A DNA stretch of 64,000 bases, from NCBI GenBank assembly GCA_028280575.1, contig JANQLN010000048.1, forward strand, positions 1-64,000, read 5' to 3'. The notes beneath the pieces are model-generated. The model had not been told where the DNA came from. It did no database searches and saw only the letters and a list, made by a program, of their open reading frames with translations. Both the position numbers and the translations under genes were made by a program. Origin of the DNA: Clostridia bacterium. Its GTDB lineage: Bacteria > Bacillota > Clostridia > Acetivibrionales > STF1-152. Shown piece after piece: positions 16,384 to 24,637 of this stretch. Every line of letters begins with the position of its first letter. Position 1 is the stretch's first letter.

Positions 16384-18291
16384 TTACAATTCCCTTTTCT
16401 TTATTTCTTCGACAATACTTTCAGTAAATTCTTCCAGAGGCCTGGTTCCCATATCCCCTTCCTTTCTTGACCTTACAGCTACCGCATTGTCCTCGACTTC
16501 CTTGTCTCCCAAAACAAGTATATAGGGTACCCTTTCCATTCTGGCCTCCCTGATCCTGTAGCCGATTTTTTCATTCCTCCTGTCTATTTCAGTCCTTACG
16601 CCCTTTTCCCTTAAAACACTATTCACCTTTTTTGCGTAATCAATATGCTTTTCAATCAAAGGGAGTATCTTAACCTGCACCGGTGCAAGCCATGCCGGAA
16701 ATGCTCCGGCATAATGCTCTGTAAGAATGGCAATAAACCTCTCTATACTGCCGAAAACAACCCTGTGTATTGTAACAGGCCTGTGCTTTTCTCCATCTGC
16801 TCCAATATAGGAGAGGTCGAATCTTTCGGGCAGCTGGAAATCCAACTGGATGGTTCCGCACTGCCATGTACGGCCGATTGTATCTTCCAGGTGAAAATCT
16901 ATCTTAGGTCCGTAAAAGGCACCGTCACCTTCATTTATCCTGTACGACATTTTTTTTGTATCAAGTGCATCCTTAAGTGCATTTATTGCCATATTCCACT
17001 GCTCGGCAGTCCCCAGGGAATCTTCCGGTTGAGTGGATAATTCTACATGGTATTTGAATCCAAAAACGCTGTAAAATTCATCTATCAAATCTATTACTCC
17101 AATGACTTCATCCTTTATATGGTCTTCAGTCATGAAAATATGGGCATCATCCTGGGTAAAGCACCTTACCCTCATAAGTCCATGAAGTGTACCTGATAAT
17201 TCATGCCTGTGGACAAGACCCAGCTCACCGACCCTTAACGGCAGCTCCCTGTATGAGTGCAGGTCCCTGTTATAAATAAGCATGCCTCCAGGGCAGTTCA
17301 TAGGCTTTATAGCATAATCCACCTCATCTATTTTTGTCAGGTACATATTTTCCTTATAATGATCCCAATGCCCTGACCTGTGCCACAGCTCTTCATTGAG
17401 TATAACCGGTGTTTTCACCTCATGATACCCTCTTTTCTCATGCTCTTTACGCCAGTAGCTTTCCAGTTCATTCCTTATTATCATGCCCTTGGGAAGAAAA
17501 AATGGAAAACCCGGACCTTCTTCAAATATGTCAAATAATTGAAGCTCTTTGCCCAATTTCCTGTGATCTCTCTTTTTTGCTTCTTCAAGCCTGTCAAGAT
17601 ACTCCTCAAGCATGCTGTTTTTCGGAAATGAGGTCCCATATATCCTCTGCAGCATCTTGTTGTTTTCGTCGCCCCTCCAGTAGGCTCCTGCTACGGAAAG
17701 AAGCTTGAATGCCTTTATCTTTCCTGTAGACGGTATATGAGGCCCTGCACAAAGATCCACAAAGCCGTTTTGCCGGTAAAATGATATTTCTTCTCCTTCA
17801 GGCAGGCTCTCTATGAGCTCTACCTTGTATGGTTCATCATTATCCTTCATCAATTTTACCGCATCATCCTTTTTCAAAGTAAACCTCTCCAGCCTGATAT
17901 CTTCTTTGATAATCTTTTTCATTTCAGCTTCTATGCCTTCAAGCTGTTCAATTGTAAAGGGCTTGTCGATATCAAAATCATAATAAAAACCGTTTTCAAT
18001 GGCAGGTCCTATTGCAAGCTTTGCTCCGGGATAAAGCCTTTTAACAGCCTGGGCAAGGATGTGGGAGCTTGTATGCCTGTAGGCATCCCTTCCTCCCTCA
18101 TCTTCAAATTTTAAAAGGTTAAGCTCACAATCCTTATCAATTTTCGTAGATAAATCCGTTACCTTACCGTCAATTTCAGCAGCAACAACTACCCTTGCCA
18201 ATCCTTTGCTGATATCTTTTGCAACGTCAAAAGCAGTAATCTCCATGCCATATTCCTTTACACTTCCGTCTTTAAGTGTTACCTTTAACAT
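16384..18291 (-). CDS. thrS: Threonyl-tRNA synthetase
   Basis: A full-length 635-residue class II synthetase that charges tRNA-Thr. The TGS domain (1-62) and the editing/SAD domain (HTSSHILAQAVKRLYPG near 75, DLCAGPH near 175) are followed by the catalytic core with KPMNCPGGMLIY and RVGELGLVHRHELSGTLHGL (motif 2) and PVTIHRVVFGSIERFIAIL (motif 3). The C-terminal anticodon domain is VQVKILPL to EEFTESIVEEIKKREL. The ribosome binding site is GGAGGAGG. Expression is controlled by the T-box leader upstream. Confidence 0.98.
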   Translation of the reverse strand: MLKVTLKDGSVKEYGMEITAFDVAKDISKGLARVVVAAEIDGKVTDLSTKIDKDCELNLLKFEDEGGRDAYRHTSSHILAQAVKRLYPGAKLAIGPAIENGFYYDFDIDKPFTIEQLEGIEAEMKKIIKEDIRLERFTLKKDDAVKLMKDNDEPYKVELIESLPEGEEISFYRQNGFVDLCAGPHIPSTGKIKAFKLLSVAGAYWRGDENNKMLQRIYGTSFPKNSMLEEYLDRLEEAKKRDHRKLGKELQLFDIFEEGPGFPFFLPKGMIIRNELESYWRKEHEKRGYHEVKTPVILNEELWHRSGHWDHYKENMYLTKIDEVDYAIKPMNCPGGMLIYNRDLHSYRELPLRVGELGLVHRHELSGTLHGLMRVRCFTQDDAHIFMTEDHIKDEVIGVIDLIDEFYSVFGFKYHVELSTQPEDSLGTAEQWNMAINALKDALDTKKMSYRINEGDGAFYGPKIDFHLEDTIGRTWQCGTIQLDFQLPERFDLSYIGADGEKHRPVTIHRVVFGSIERFIAILTEHYAGAFPAWLAPVQVKILPLIEKHIDYAKKVNSVLREKGVRTEIDRRNEKIGYRIREARMERVPYILVLGDKEVEDNAVAVRSRKEGDMGTRPLEEFTESIVEEIKKREL

Positions 18292-18298
18292 AATAAAA

Positions 18299-18555
18299 CC
18301 TCCTCCAAATAAAAAACTCCCGTTCCTCTGTACCGTACATCACAAATACAAAGGGACGAGAGTATTATCCCGTGGTTCCACCCTAATTGGTTCTCATAAT
18401 GATTATAACGTAAATCACCGTTCAAGCTCAAAAGGTGGTTTCAATCAAGCAAATCGCAAAAGTGCTTTCAGCCGGCGGCACCTTCTCTCTTGGGCAACAA
18501 ACTGCTTAATCTACTTGTCTTTATCACAGCCTGATGAAATTTCTAATTTTAGCTT
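18299..18555 (-). ncRNA. T-box riboswitch of thrS
   Basis: The leader contains the conserved T-box core AGGGTGGAACCACG (compare AGGGTGGTACCGCG), a stem-I region with AGAGAG and GCTGAAAGC, and a candidate Thr specifier ACC within GAAACCACC. The terminator stem pairs 15 of 16 positions (CTCTCGTCCCTTTGTA with TACAGAGGAACGGGAG) and is followed by TTTTTT. Uncharged tRNA-Thr would stabilise the antiterminator and switch thrS on. Confidence 0.92.
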
Positions 18556-18585
18556 ATTATAATACTATAATAAGGCTTATGTCAA
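18556..18585 (-). promoter_or_regulatory. Promoter of the thrS T-box transcript
   Basis: On the minus strand TTGACA (18580-18585) and a perfect TATAAT (18556-18561) are 18 bp apart. Confidence 0.75.
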
Positions 18586-18595
18586 GGCATTATCA

Positions 18596-19132
18596 TTAAA
18601 ATTCAGGTTCTATAAGTCCATAATCTCCGCTCTTTCTTTTATATACAACGTTTGCTTTTTCGGTTTCCGCATTACTGAACATAAAAAACTCATGTCCGAG
18701 AAGGTTCATTTGAAGTATCGCCTCTTCCACATTCATAGGTTTGATTGCAAACTTTTTGGAACGGACTATGTTGAATTCTTCCTCGTTATTGCCCAGACCG
18801 TTAGCTCCATTGTTAAAAAACTCAGGTGTATGTGAATTGTCGTGAAGACGTTTTTTCAGCCTTGTTTTATTTTTTATTATTTGCCTTTCAATAATATCAA
18901 TTGCCTTGTCAATGGAAGCATACATATCCGAGCTGGATTCCTCCGCTCTTATTAAAACTCCGTTAAATGGTATTGTTACCTCCAATATGTGCCTGTTCTT
19001 TTCAACACTCATAGTAACATGTACATCTGTGTCAGGTTTAAAAAATTTTTTGAGCTTGCCAAGTTTTTTAGTTACCTGGTCCTTTAATGCAGGAGTTACA
19101 TTAAAACTCTTTCCGCTTACAATGAATTTCAT
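18596..19132 (-). CDS. hpf: Ribosome hibernation promoting factor, long form
   Basis: A 178-residue long HPF. The N-terminal sigma-54-modulation/S30AE domain (1-100; MKFIVSGKSFNVTPALKDQV, HILEVTIPFNGVLIRAEES, DMYASIDKAIDIIERQI) binds the 30S decoding site. The C-terminal dimerisation domain (about 120-178; IVRSKKFAIKPMNVEEAILQ, MNLLGHEFFMFSNAET) joins two 70S particles into 100S dimers in stationary phase. Both parts are intact. It lies just upstream of the thrS leader on the same strand but has no shared operon function. Confidence 0.96.
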   Translation of the reverse strand: MKFIVSGKSFNVTPALKDQVTKKLGKLKKFFKPDTDVHVTMSVEKNRHILEVTIPFNGVLIRAEESSSDMYASIDKAIDIIERQIIKNKTRLKKRLHDNSHTPEFFNNGANGLGNNEEEFNIVRSKKFAIKPMNVEEAILQMNLLGHEFFMFSNAETEKANVVYKRKSGDYGLIEPEF

Positions 19133-19503
19133 AAAACCAATCCCCTTCCGCCTGGATAAACATTATTGCTTACCTTAAATTTGATGTTGAATTCATTAGT
19201 TAATTTTACCCTACTATTAACAATTATAAAACAAAATCATAAATAAATAAACATATATAAAGTAATTTGGACATAATAAAAACGGGAAAATATCGATCAA
19301 TTAACTTATAACTTTTGTTTATTGAATATTCGGCAAGGTACTAGTATATCATTTCCTCAAATTGGGATAATGAACTGTCCTGAAAAGTCTTTATTTAAGA
19401 ATATTTTATGATATAATATTCATAAATGCACTGCAATTCAGCCCTTGATTTTATGTGTTACAGACCGCTAATCGTTAATATTGAGGGAAAAAGGATATAT
19501 GCT
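19133..19503. other. Intergenic region carrying repeat fragments
   Basis: The first half is AT-rich and should hold the hpf promoter. At 19333-19344 GCAAGGTACTAG is the mirror of the end of the MITE-like elements. At 19431-19466 lies a copy of a short repeat also found at 24286-24321, running into the codons just before the AraC-type gene. Confidence 0.5.
19431..19466 (+). repeat. Dispersed repeat R2, copy a
   Basis: The sequence CTGCAATTCAGCCCT ... TTACAGACC recurs in the same orientation at 24286-24321 with a few changes. It lies directly before the AraC gene and is open in the same frame, which artificially lengthens that frame. Confidence 0.55.
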
Positions 19504-20409
19504 ATGGAAAGTATAATTGATGTTATTAATAAAAGGCTTTTAAATATAGATAAGATTGGTTTTGGACGACACACTTTTACCATCACTTTGGGTAATGAAT
19601 TTTTTAATGCGAAAGTGGGCTTATTACATGATACCCATTGTCATTCCTGTTTTGAAATTCACTATGTAGCAAAAGGAAGGATTTTAATGAAGATAGGACA
19701 GGAAAGGCTTGAAATCAATGAGGGAGGATTTGTTATTATCAAGCCTCATGCTTACCATACAACATTTATAGACAGTGAAATTAATAACACATTAAGATGC
19801 AGCTTTACATTTTCATACAGTCTAAGAAAGCGTAAAAAAAATGAGGATGTTTTTGCCAGGCAAGATGCTGCCATCAAAAATATTATTGGAATGAAAAGCT
19901 TTTTATATGGCAAGTCCGAAAAAATATATGAAAGCCTATTAAATATACATGATGAAATAGAATCCGACAGTATATTTTCCCGAAAGAACATACAGGCATC
20001 TTTCACAAGGATATTCATAGAGATTTTCAGGTCGACACAAAAAAATCTGCATAAGCAAACGCCTGCAAAAAAAACTTTGTATGAAAAAAGAAATTATATA
20101 ATTGATTCATACTTTACCGAGAATTACATGAATTCTGAGGCTGGTATAAAAGAGCTTTCGGAAATAACCTGCATAAGCATCAGGCAGCTTGAGAGAGTAA
20201 TGCTGAAAATTTACGGATGTTCATTCAGGGAAAAATTGACTTCAATAAGAATTGAACAGGCAAAGCATCTTCTTTTAAGTACACAGATTAGTGTGGAAAA
20301 AATATCACAGCAGACAGGTTTTTTCAACCTGACATATTTTTACCGGGTGTTTAAAAAAAAGACAGGTTTGACACCGGGAAAATTCAGGATAAATAGTATT
20401 GATCCGTAA
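19504..20409 (+). CDS. AraC-family regulator with cupin-type sensor domain
   Basis: A 301-residue regulator. The N-terminal cupin domain (about 30-130; HDTHCHSCFEIHYVAKGRIL and EINEGGFVIIKPHAYHTT with the usual histidines) precedes a C-terminal pair of helix-turn-helices (about 205-301; GIKELSEITCISIRQLERVM and VEKISQQTGFFNLTYFYRVF, then KKTGLTPGKFR). I choose the ATG at 19504, 8 nt after AAGGA, because the upstream in-frame codons from 19426 are dispersed repeat. It is followed by three metabolic genes on the same strand, its likely targets. The inducer is unknown, probably a sugar-derived compound. Confidence 0.9.
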   Translation: MESIIDVINKRLLNIDKIGFGRHTFTITLGNEFFNAKVGLLHDTHCHSCFEIHYVAKGRILMKIGQERLEINEGGFVIIKPHAYHTTFIDSEINNTLRCSFTFSYSLRKRKKNEDVFARQDAAIKNIIGMKSFLYGKSEKIYESLLNIHDEIESDSIFSRKNIQASFTRIFIEIFRSTQKNLHKQTPAKKTLYEKRNYIIDSYFTENYMNSEAGIKELSEITCISIRQLERVMLKIYGCSFREKLTSIRIEQAKHLLLSTQISVEKISQQTGFFNLTYFYRVFKKKTGLTPGKFRINSIDP

Positions 20410-20682
20410 CCACTTCCGTGAAAATATAGAATTGAAATATAGTAAAAGAAAAAGCGCCTGTTTTTAAACATAATATCCAATAATATGAAAAATCATTATA
20501 CAAAAACGACATCAAACCAATAGATTAGTCTTCTCTATTCATTTAATCCCGGATACCGTTATAGTAAATTATATAGTGAGAACATTAAAATGCACGGGCA
20601 GGTTTGCAGAGTAATGCTGCTGCCTTGTTGTATGAAGCTTTTGCAAGCTTAAACCTTAATATAGCATAAAGGAGATTTTAAC

Positions 20683-21996
20683 ATGAAAAAAACACAAAAA
20701 CTTTTTGAACATGCAAAAACATTCATACCTGGAGGTGTACAGCTTTTCAGCAAAAGACCGGACCTTCATGCCCCAGGCCTCTGGCCTGCATATTATAAAA
20801 AGGCAAAAGGCTGTGAAATATGGGATCTCGACAACAAACACTATTATGATATGAGTCAATTTGGTATTGGTGCGTGCCTTTTGGGATATTCCAACCCGGA
20901 CATTACAGAGGCTGTTATTAAAAGTGTTAAAAACGGAAGCATGACCACCCTTAATTCACCTGCAGAAGTGGAACTTGCAGATATATTGTGCCAGATACAT
21001 CCATGGGCAGATCAGGCAAGATTTGCAAGAACAGGTGGAGAAACAGCAGCGATTGCCGTAAGAATAGCAAGGGCAGCAACAGGAAAAAGCAAAGTAGCCG
21101 TATGTGGCTACCACGGATGGCATGACTGGTACCTTGCTGCTAACCTGGGAGAAGATGATTCACTTACAGGACATCTTTTGCCTGGGCTTCATCCTTATGG
21201 AGTACCGAAGGAACTGAGGAGTACTGCCTTTGCATTCAAATATAATGACAAAAATGGTTTCATGAAAGTTATAAATAAATATGGGGATGAACTGTCCGCT
21301 GTTGTTATGGAACCATGCCGTTCGTACAATCCTCAGGATGGTTTTTTAGAGCTAATCCGTAAAGAAACGAAAAAAAGAGGAATAGTTTTAATATTTGATG
21401 AGATAACAATCGGGTGGCGTTTTAATTTTGGAGGTGCACACCTTAAATTTGGCGTTAATCCCGACATGGCAATTTTCGCCAAAAGTCTTGGGAACGGACA
21501 TCCTATTGGAGCCGTTATCGGAACAAAAGAAGCTATGGATGCTGCAAATGATTCATTCATAAGCAGCACTTCCTGGACAGAAAGTGTGGGGTCTGCGGCA
21601 GCACTTGCATCAATACGTGTAATGGAGAGGGAAAATGTTTCAAGGTATGTGGAAAATTTTGGTGTTAAGCTTATTGACCTGTGGAGGAAATATGGAGAAA
21701 AGTACAATCTCTCGATAAAGACAGGACACACTTTTCCATGTGTTTCTGCATTTTCATTTGAATATGAAAATACCAGGGCTTTTCAGACTCTTTTTATCCA
21801 GCTTATGCTGGATAGAGGATTTCTGGCCGGTAATTCTGTTTATCCTGCACTGGCCCATAACGACCATGTCCTTGATAAATATGAAAAGGCACTGGACGAA
21901 GTGTTTTCTGAATTATCAGATGCCGCTTCAAAGGGTGAAGTAGAAAAAAGGCTTAAAGGACCTGTTAAAATATCATCTTTTGGGAGGCTGATATAA
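20683..21996 (+). CDS. Class III aminotransferase, glutamate-1-semialdehyde aminomutase-like
   Basis: A 437-residue PLP enzyme of fold type I. It has the PLP-phosphate region RTGGETAAIAVRIARAATGK, the ring-stacking YHGWHDWY (about 144-151), the PLP-contact DEITIGWRF (about 239), and the Schiff-base lysine K267 in FAKSLGNGHPIGAVIG. It resembles HemL but lacks any heme-gene neighbours. Its operon partners are an SDR and an HpcH/HpaI aldolase, so it more likely aminates or deaminates a keto-sugar or aldehyde. The ribosome binding site is AAAGGAG. The SDR gene starts 3 bp after its stop. Confidence 0.85.
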   Translation: MKKTQKLFEHAKTFIPGGVQLFSKRPDLHAPGLWPAYYKKAKGCEIWDLDNKHYYDMSQFGIGACLLGYSNPDITEAVIKSVKNGSMTTLNSPAEVELADILCQIHPWADQARFARTGGETAAIAVRIARAATGKSKVAVCGYHGWHDWYLAANLGEDDSLTGHLLPGLHPYGVPKELRSTAFAFKYNDKNGFMKVINKYGDELSAVVMEPCRSYNPQDGFLELIRKETKKRGIVLIFDEITIGWRFNFGGAHLKFGVNPDMAIFAKSLGNGHPIGAVIGTKEAMDAANDSFISSTSWTESVGSAAALASIRVMERENVSRYVENFGVKLIDLWRKYGEKYNLSIKTGHTFPCVSAFSFEYENTRAFQTLFIQLMLDRGFLAGNSVYPALAHNDHVLDKYEKALDEVFSELSDAASKGEVEKRLKGPVKISSFGRLI

Positions 21997-21999
21997 ACT

Positions 22000-22794
22000 A
22001 TGGAAAAGGATATTTTTTCACTTAAAGACAAGGTTGCTGTAGTAACAGGCGGTACAGGTCACCTTGGAAGTGTAATTGCGAAAAATCTTATAGACTATGG
22101 TACCCGCGTAGCTTCAGTTGATATAGTCGAAAAAAAAGCGGAGCAAATAATTGAAATTCCTGAAAACAGGAAAAGATTCCATATGCTTATGTGCGATCTT
22201 TCGAGCACCGGGTCAATAAGAAATATGTTCCGTAAAGTTGGTGAATCACTGGGTAAAATAGATATACTGGTTAACTGTGCCGCATATGGAGGAGGATCAG
22301 GAAATAGAAGCAGCGTGTATAATGAATTTGCAGATGACGATGTCTGGAATAGGGGAATTGACGGTACATTGAATGTTACATACAGATGTATAAGGGAAGC
22401 TTTTCAATGGATGAATAAAAACTCAAGCATAATAAATATAGCTTCCATGTATGGAGTGGTGTCACCCGATCCGGATATTTATGGCGATACCGGATTTGAC
22501 AGTCCACCTATGTACGGGGCAGGAAAAGCAGGAATTATACAACTTACAAGGTATTATGCCGCCAATTTTGCAAAGTATGGCATAAGGGTAAATGCCGTAA
22601 CACCGGGACCCTTTCCTGGGGGGTCCGTACTTGAAAACCAGGATTTTATGGAAAGACTAATCTCAAAGACCATGATGAAAAGAACGGGTAAGCCTGAAGA
22701 GCTTGCGGGAGTAATCATTCTGCTTGCATCGAACGCTTCAAGCTTTATGACCGGTTCCAACATAGTGGTTGACGGGGGTTGGACAGCATGGTAA
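22000..22794 (+). CDS. Short-chain dehydrogenase/reductase
   Basis: A 264-residue classical SDR. The Rossmann nucleotide motif TGGTGHLG is near residue 17, the NAG-like site is VNCAAYGGG (about 90), the catalytic serine lies in NIASMYG (about 147), and the catalytic Tyr-Lys lies in YGAGKAG (about 171-177). The C-terminal SSFMTGSNIVVDGGWTAW is typical. The family oxidises sugar or polyol hydroxyls with NAD(P). Tight spacing on both sides (3 bp and 22 bp) places it in one operon with the aminotransferase and the aldolase. Confidence 0.92.
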   Translation: MEKDIFSLKDKVAVVTGGTGHLGSVIAKNLIDYGTRVASVDIVEKKAEQIIEIPENRKRFHMLMCDLSSTGSIRNMFRKVGESLGKIDILVNCAAYGGGSGNRSSVYNEFADDDVWNRGIDGTLNVTYRCIREAFQWMNKNSSIINIASMYGVVSPDPDIYGDTGFDSPPMYGAGKAGIIQLTRYYAANFAKYGIRVNAVTPGPFPGGSVLENQDFMERLISKTMMKRTGKPEELAGVIILLASNASSFMTGSNIVVDGGWTAW

Positions 22795-22816
22795 TAAAAT
22801 ATAAGGAGCAATTAAT

Positions 22817-23629
22817 ATGACGAAAGGTTTTAGCATTAAATCCAGCCGGGTGCTGGAAAAACTCCGTTCAGGAGGTATAGCAAGCTGTATGAAATTGAAC
22901 ATGGCCGATTCAAGAGCATTTGAGATTGCCGCAATGACAGGGTTTGACTGTTTGTGGACAGATATGGAGCATGTTGCAAACGACTGGTCTGTCGTTGAAA
23001 AACAAATCCTGGCCGCAAAAGCTTACCGCACTGATATTCTTGTACGTGTTTCGAGAGGATCATACAGTGATTACACAAGACCGCTGGAACTTGACGCTTC
23101 CGGAATAATGGTACCACATGTAATGGGGGCTGAAGATGCAAAAAAAGTCGTTCATATGACAAGATTTCATCCACTGGGCAGGCGTCCTATCGATGGAGGC
23201 AACGCAGACGGGGCATATGGTAACATTGATATAACGGAATATATAAGGGATGCCAATAATAACAGGTTTGTCATTGCACAGATAGAAGATCCGGAACCCC
23301 TGGATGAAATCGACGCAATTGCATCACTGGATGGTATTGATATGCTGTTTTTTGGCCCGGGAGATTTTAGCCAAGGTATAGGCTTTCCGGGAAAATGGGA
23401 TAATCCACGGATTAAAGAAGCACAAAAAAAAGTAGCAGATGCTGCTGCCAGGGCCGGAAAAATTTCCGGTACCGTAGGAAATCCTGAAAATCTTGCAGAC
23501 CTTATAAATACAGGATACCGCTTCATATGTATGGGTGCTGACGTACTGGGACTTGCCCGGTATTTTACAGGTATCCTTTCATATTTCAATGAAATTGAAA
23601 AGAAGCAGCCAAAAAGCATTTATGACTAA
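22817..23629 (+). CDS. HpcH/HpaI-family class II pyruvate aldolase
   Basis: A 270-residue TIM-barrel enzyme that reversibly cleaves 4-hydroxy-2-oxo acids to pyruvate plus an aldehyde. Marks are DMEH (catalytic His), the phosphate/carboxylate-binding R in ILVRVSRG, metal ligands Glu in QIEDPEPLDEIDAI and Asp in FFGPGDFSQGIG, and LDASGIMVPHVMGAEDA. It is the last gene of the AraC-aminotransferase-SDR-aldolase set. An aldolase plus dehydrogenase plus aminotransferase suggests catabolism of a deoxy-keto or amino sugar acid, but the substrate cannot be read from sequence. Confidence 0.9.
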   Translation: MTKGFSIKSSRVLEKLRSGGIASCMKLNMADSRAFEIAAMTGFDCLWTDMEHVANDWSVVEKQILAAKAYRTDILVRVSRGSYSDYTRPLELDASGIMVPHVMGAEDAKKVVHMTRFHPLGRRPIDGGNADGAYGNIDITEYIRDANNNRFVIAQIEDPEPLDEIDAIASLDGIDMLFFGPGDFSQGIGFPGKWDNPRIKEAQKKVADAAARAGKISGTVGNPENLADLINTGYRFICMGADVLGLARYFTGILSYFNEIEKKQPKSIYD

Positions 23630-23782
23630 TCTGAAAAAGAAATCACAGGATTGAGATTAAGCTGTCAAATTTGCTGATTTCACTTTTTCCATCAAGTATG
23701 CCTATTTCCATTTCCATATCTGATATTGGAGCATGTTATATGGTATTGAAAATCAAAACAGGCAAATTTATGTATCAAAAAA

Positions 23783-23976
23783 TTATCCACAAAAAACTCA
23801 TATTATAAACAAGAAAAATATGTAATTAGCTGTACCCTTTATTATTTGCACTCTTACAATCCTACATGTTTTCCACAGGAAAATCACAAAACAAGTGTTT
23901 CGAAAGTGCGTTTCCTGTGGACAATGTGGATAAAACTGTGTATAACTTGAAAAACTGGTTTTCAAGGTGTGGATAA
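23783..23976. other. Cluster of six DnaA boxes
   Basis: Four boxes match the DnaA consensus TTATNCACA perfectly: 23783-23791 on plus; 23925-23933, 23937-23945 and 23968-23976 on minus. Two have one mismatch: TTTTCCACA at 23869-23877 and TTGTCCACA (minus) at 23916-23924. TTTTCCACAGGAAA and TTTCCTGTGGACAA form an inverted repeat inside the cluster. No dnaA, dnaN, rpmH or parAB gene is near, so it is not the standard oriC. It could titrate DnaA or be an origin remnant. Confidence 0.75.
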
Positions 23977-24016
23977 CATTTTAATGTATAATACTATTAT
24001 TCTTGTTAATACCTAG

Positions 24017-24285
24017 TACCTTGCGTCATCTAAAAGTATTGTTTTGCAACGGTCTGATTTTCGCAATACTTCGTTGTCGTCAATGAAGTGTCGTACCTAA
24101 GTGTCGTACCAACTGGAACGACACAGCAATGACGGACCCGCGCAGCCTACCGGAACGACACACATGCTCGCACCCGTTACATCGCAATCCGGCACTTACT
24201 TATTAAGTCTTTACTTTATCTTACAGATGCAAGCGAGTAAGTGCCGGATTCCTCAATCCTCCGCCTTGTAATACGAAAAAATCTG
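24017..24285. mobile_element. MITE-like element, copy A (one end degraded)
   Basis: It starts with the terminal repeat TACCTTGCGTCATCTAAAA and runs colinear with the reverse complement of copy B (50537-50790), including GTATTGTTTTGCAACGGTCT, the AACGACACAGCAATGACGG core and CTCAATCCTCCGCC. The far terminal repeat is missing. It carries an extra internal hairpin (CCGGCACTTACT at 24189-24200 with its complement at 24236-24247) absent from copy B. No open frame of note is present, so it would depend on a transposase elsewhere. Confidence 0.75.
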
Positions 24286-24337
24286 CTGCAATTCAACCCT
24301 GAATCTCATATGTTACAGACCAATAGTGGTCTGTAAC
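24286..24337 (+). repeat. Dispersed repeat R2, copy b, ending in a hairpin
   Basis: CTGCAATTCAACCCT ... TTACAGACC matches copy a at 19431-19466. Here it runs into a perfect 11-bp hairpin (GTTACAGACCA, 4-nt loop, TGGTCTGTAAC) at 24312-24337. Confidence 0.55.
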
Positions 24338-24396
24338 ACATGAAGTTATGTCACATTTTTGAAACATCACCTGTTTTTTTTAATCTCTTGGTGAAT

Positions 24397-24636
24397 TCAT
24401 TCAAATTTGAATCCATAAATATCCGCTTTGAACATGTCAAAGCATATTCTTAGATTTCTTCCGGATAGATTGGACAAATTGCTGTTTTTATTCCAGGAAA
24501 CCTTTTTCCACAGCACATCTCCCCCCATTTGCCTGCATGAACCAAGTTCAAACCCTTTTATTTCAGTTCCCGTAACATCATCAAAAAGAGCGGCTCTTAT
24601 GTATCCAGATTTTTGGACAAAAGCATTTATATAGAG
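24397..24636 (-). pseudogene. C-terminal remnant of a glycoside hydrolase-type protein
   Basis: A frame of about 80 codons on the minus strand, beginning abruptly at the junction with TLYINAFVQKSGYIRAALFD and continuing to GGDVLWKKVSWNKNSNLSNL, SGRNLRICFDMFKADIYGF and a TGA. This is the C-terminal beta-sandwich pattern seen in GH32/GH43-like hypothetical glycosidases (Y-hydrophobic-N-A, W-K-x-x-S-D-L). The 5' part of the gene is absent. It abuts, head to head, another truncated sugar gene. Confidence 0.6.
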
Positions 24637-24637
24637 G

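Noticed and set aside
23640-23760. Minus-strand 30-codon frame containing MEMEIGILDGKSEISKFDSL
   Set aside because: Too short, no ribosome binding site seen, and no family recognised; it may be a remnant but cannot be supported.
23783-23976. Calling the DnaA-box cluster the chromosomal origin
   Set aside because: No dnaA, dnaN, rpmH, gyr or par genes nearby and no clear AT-rich unwinding element followed by dnaA-trio repeats; only the box cluster is reported.
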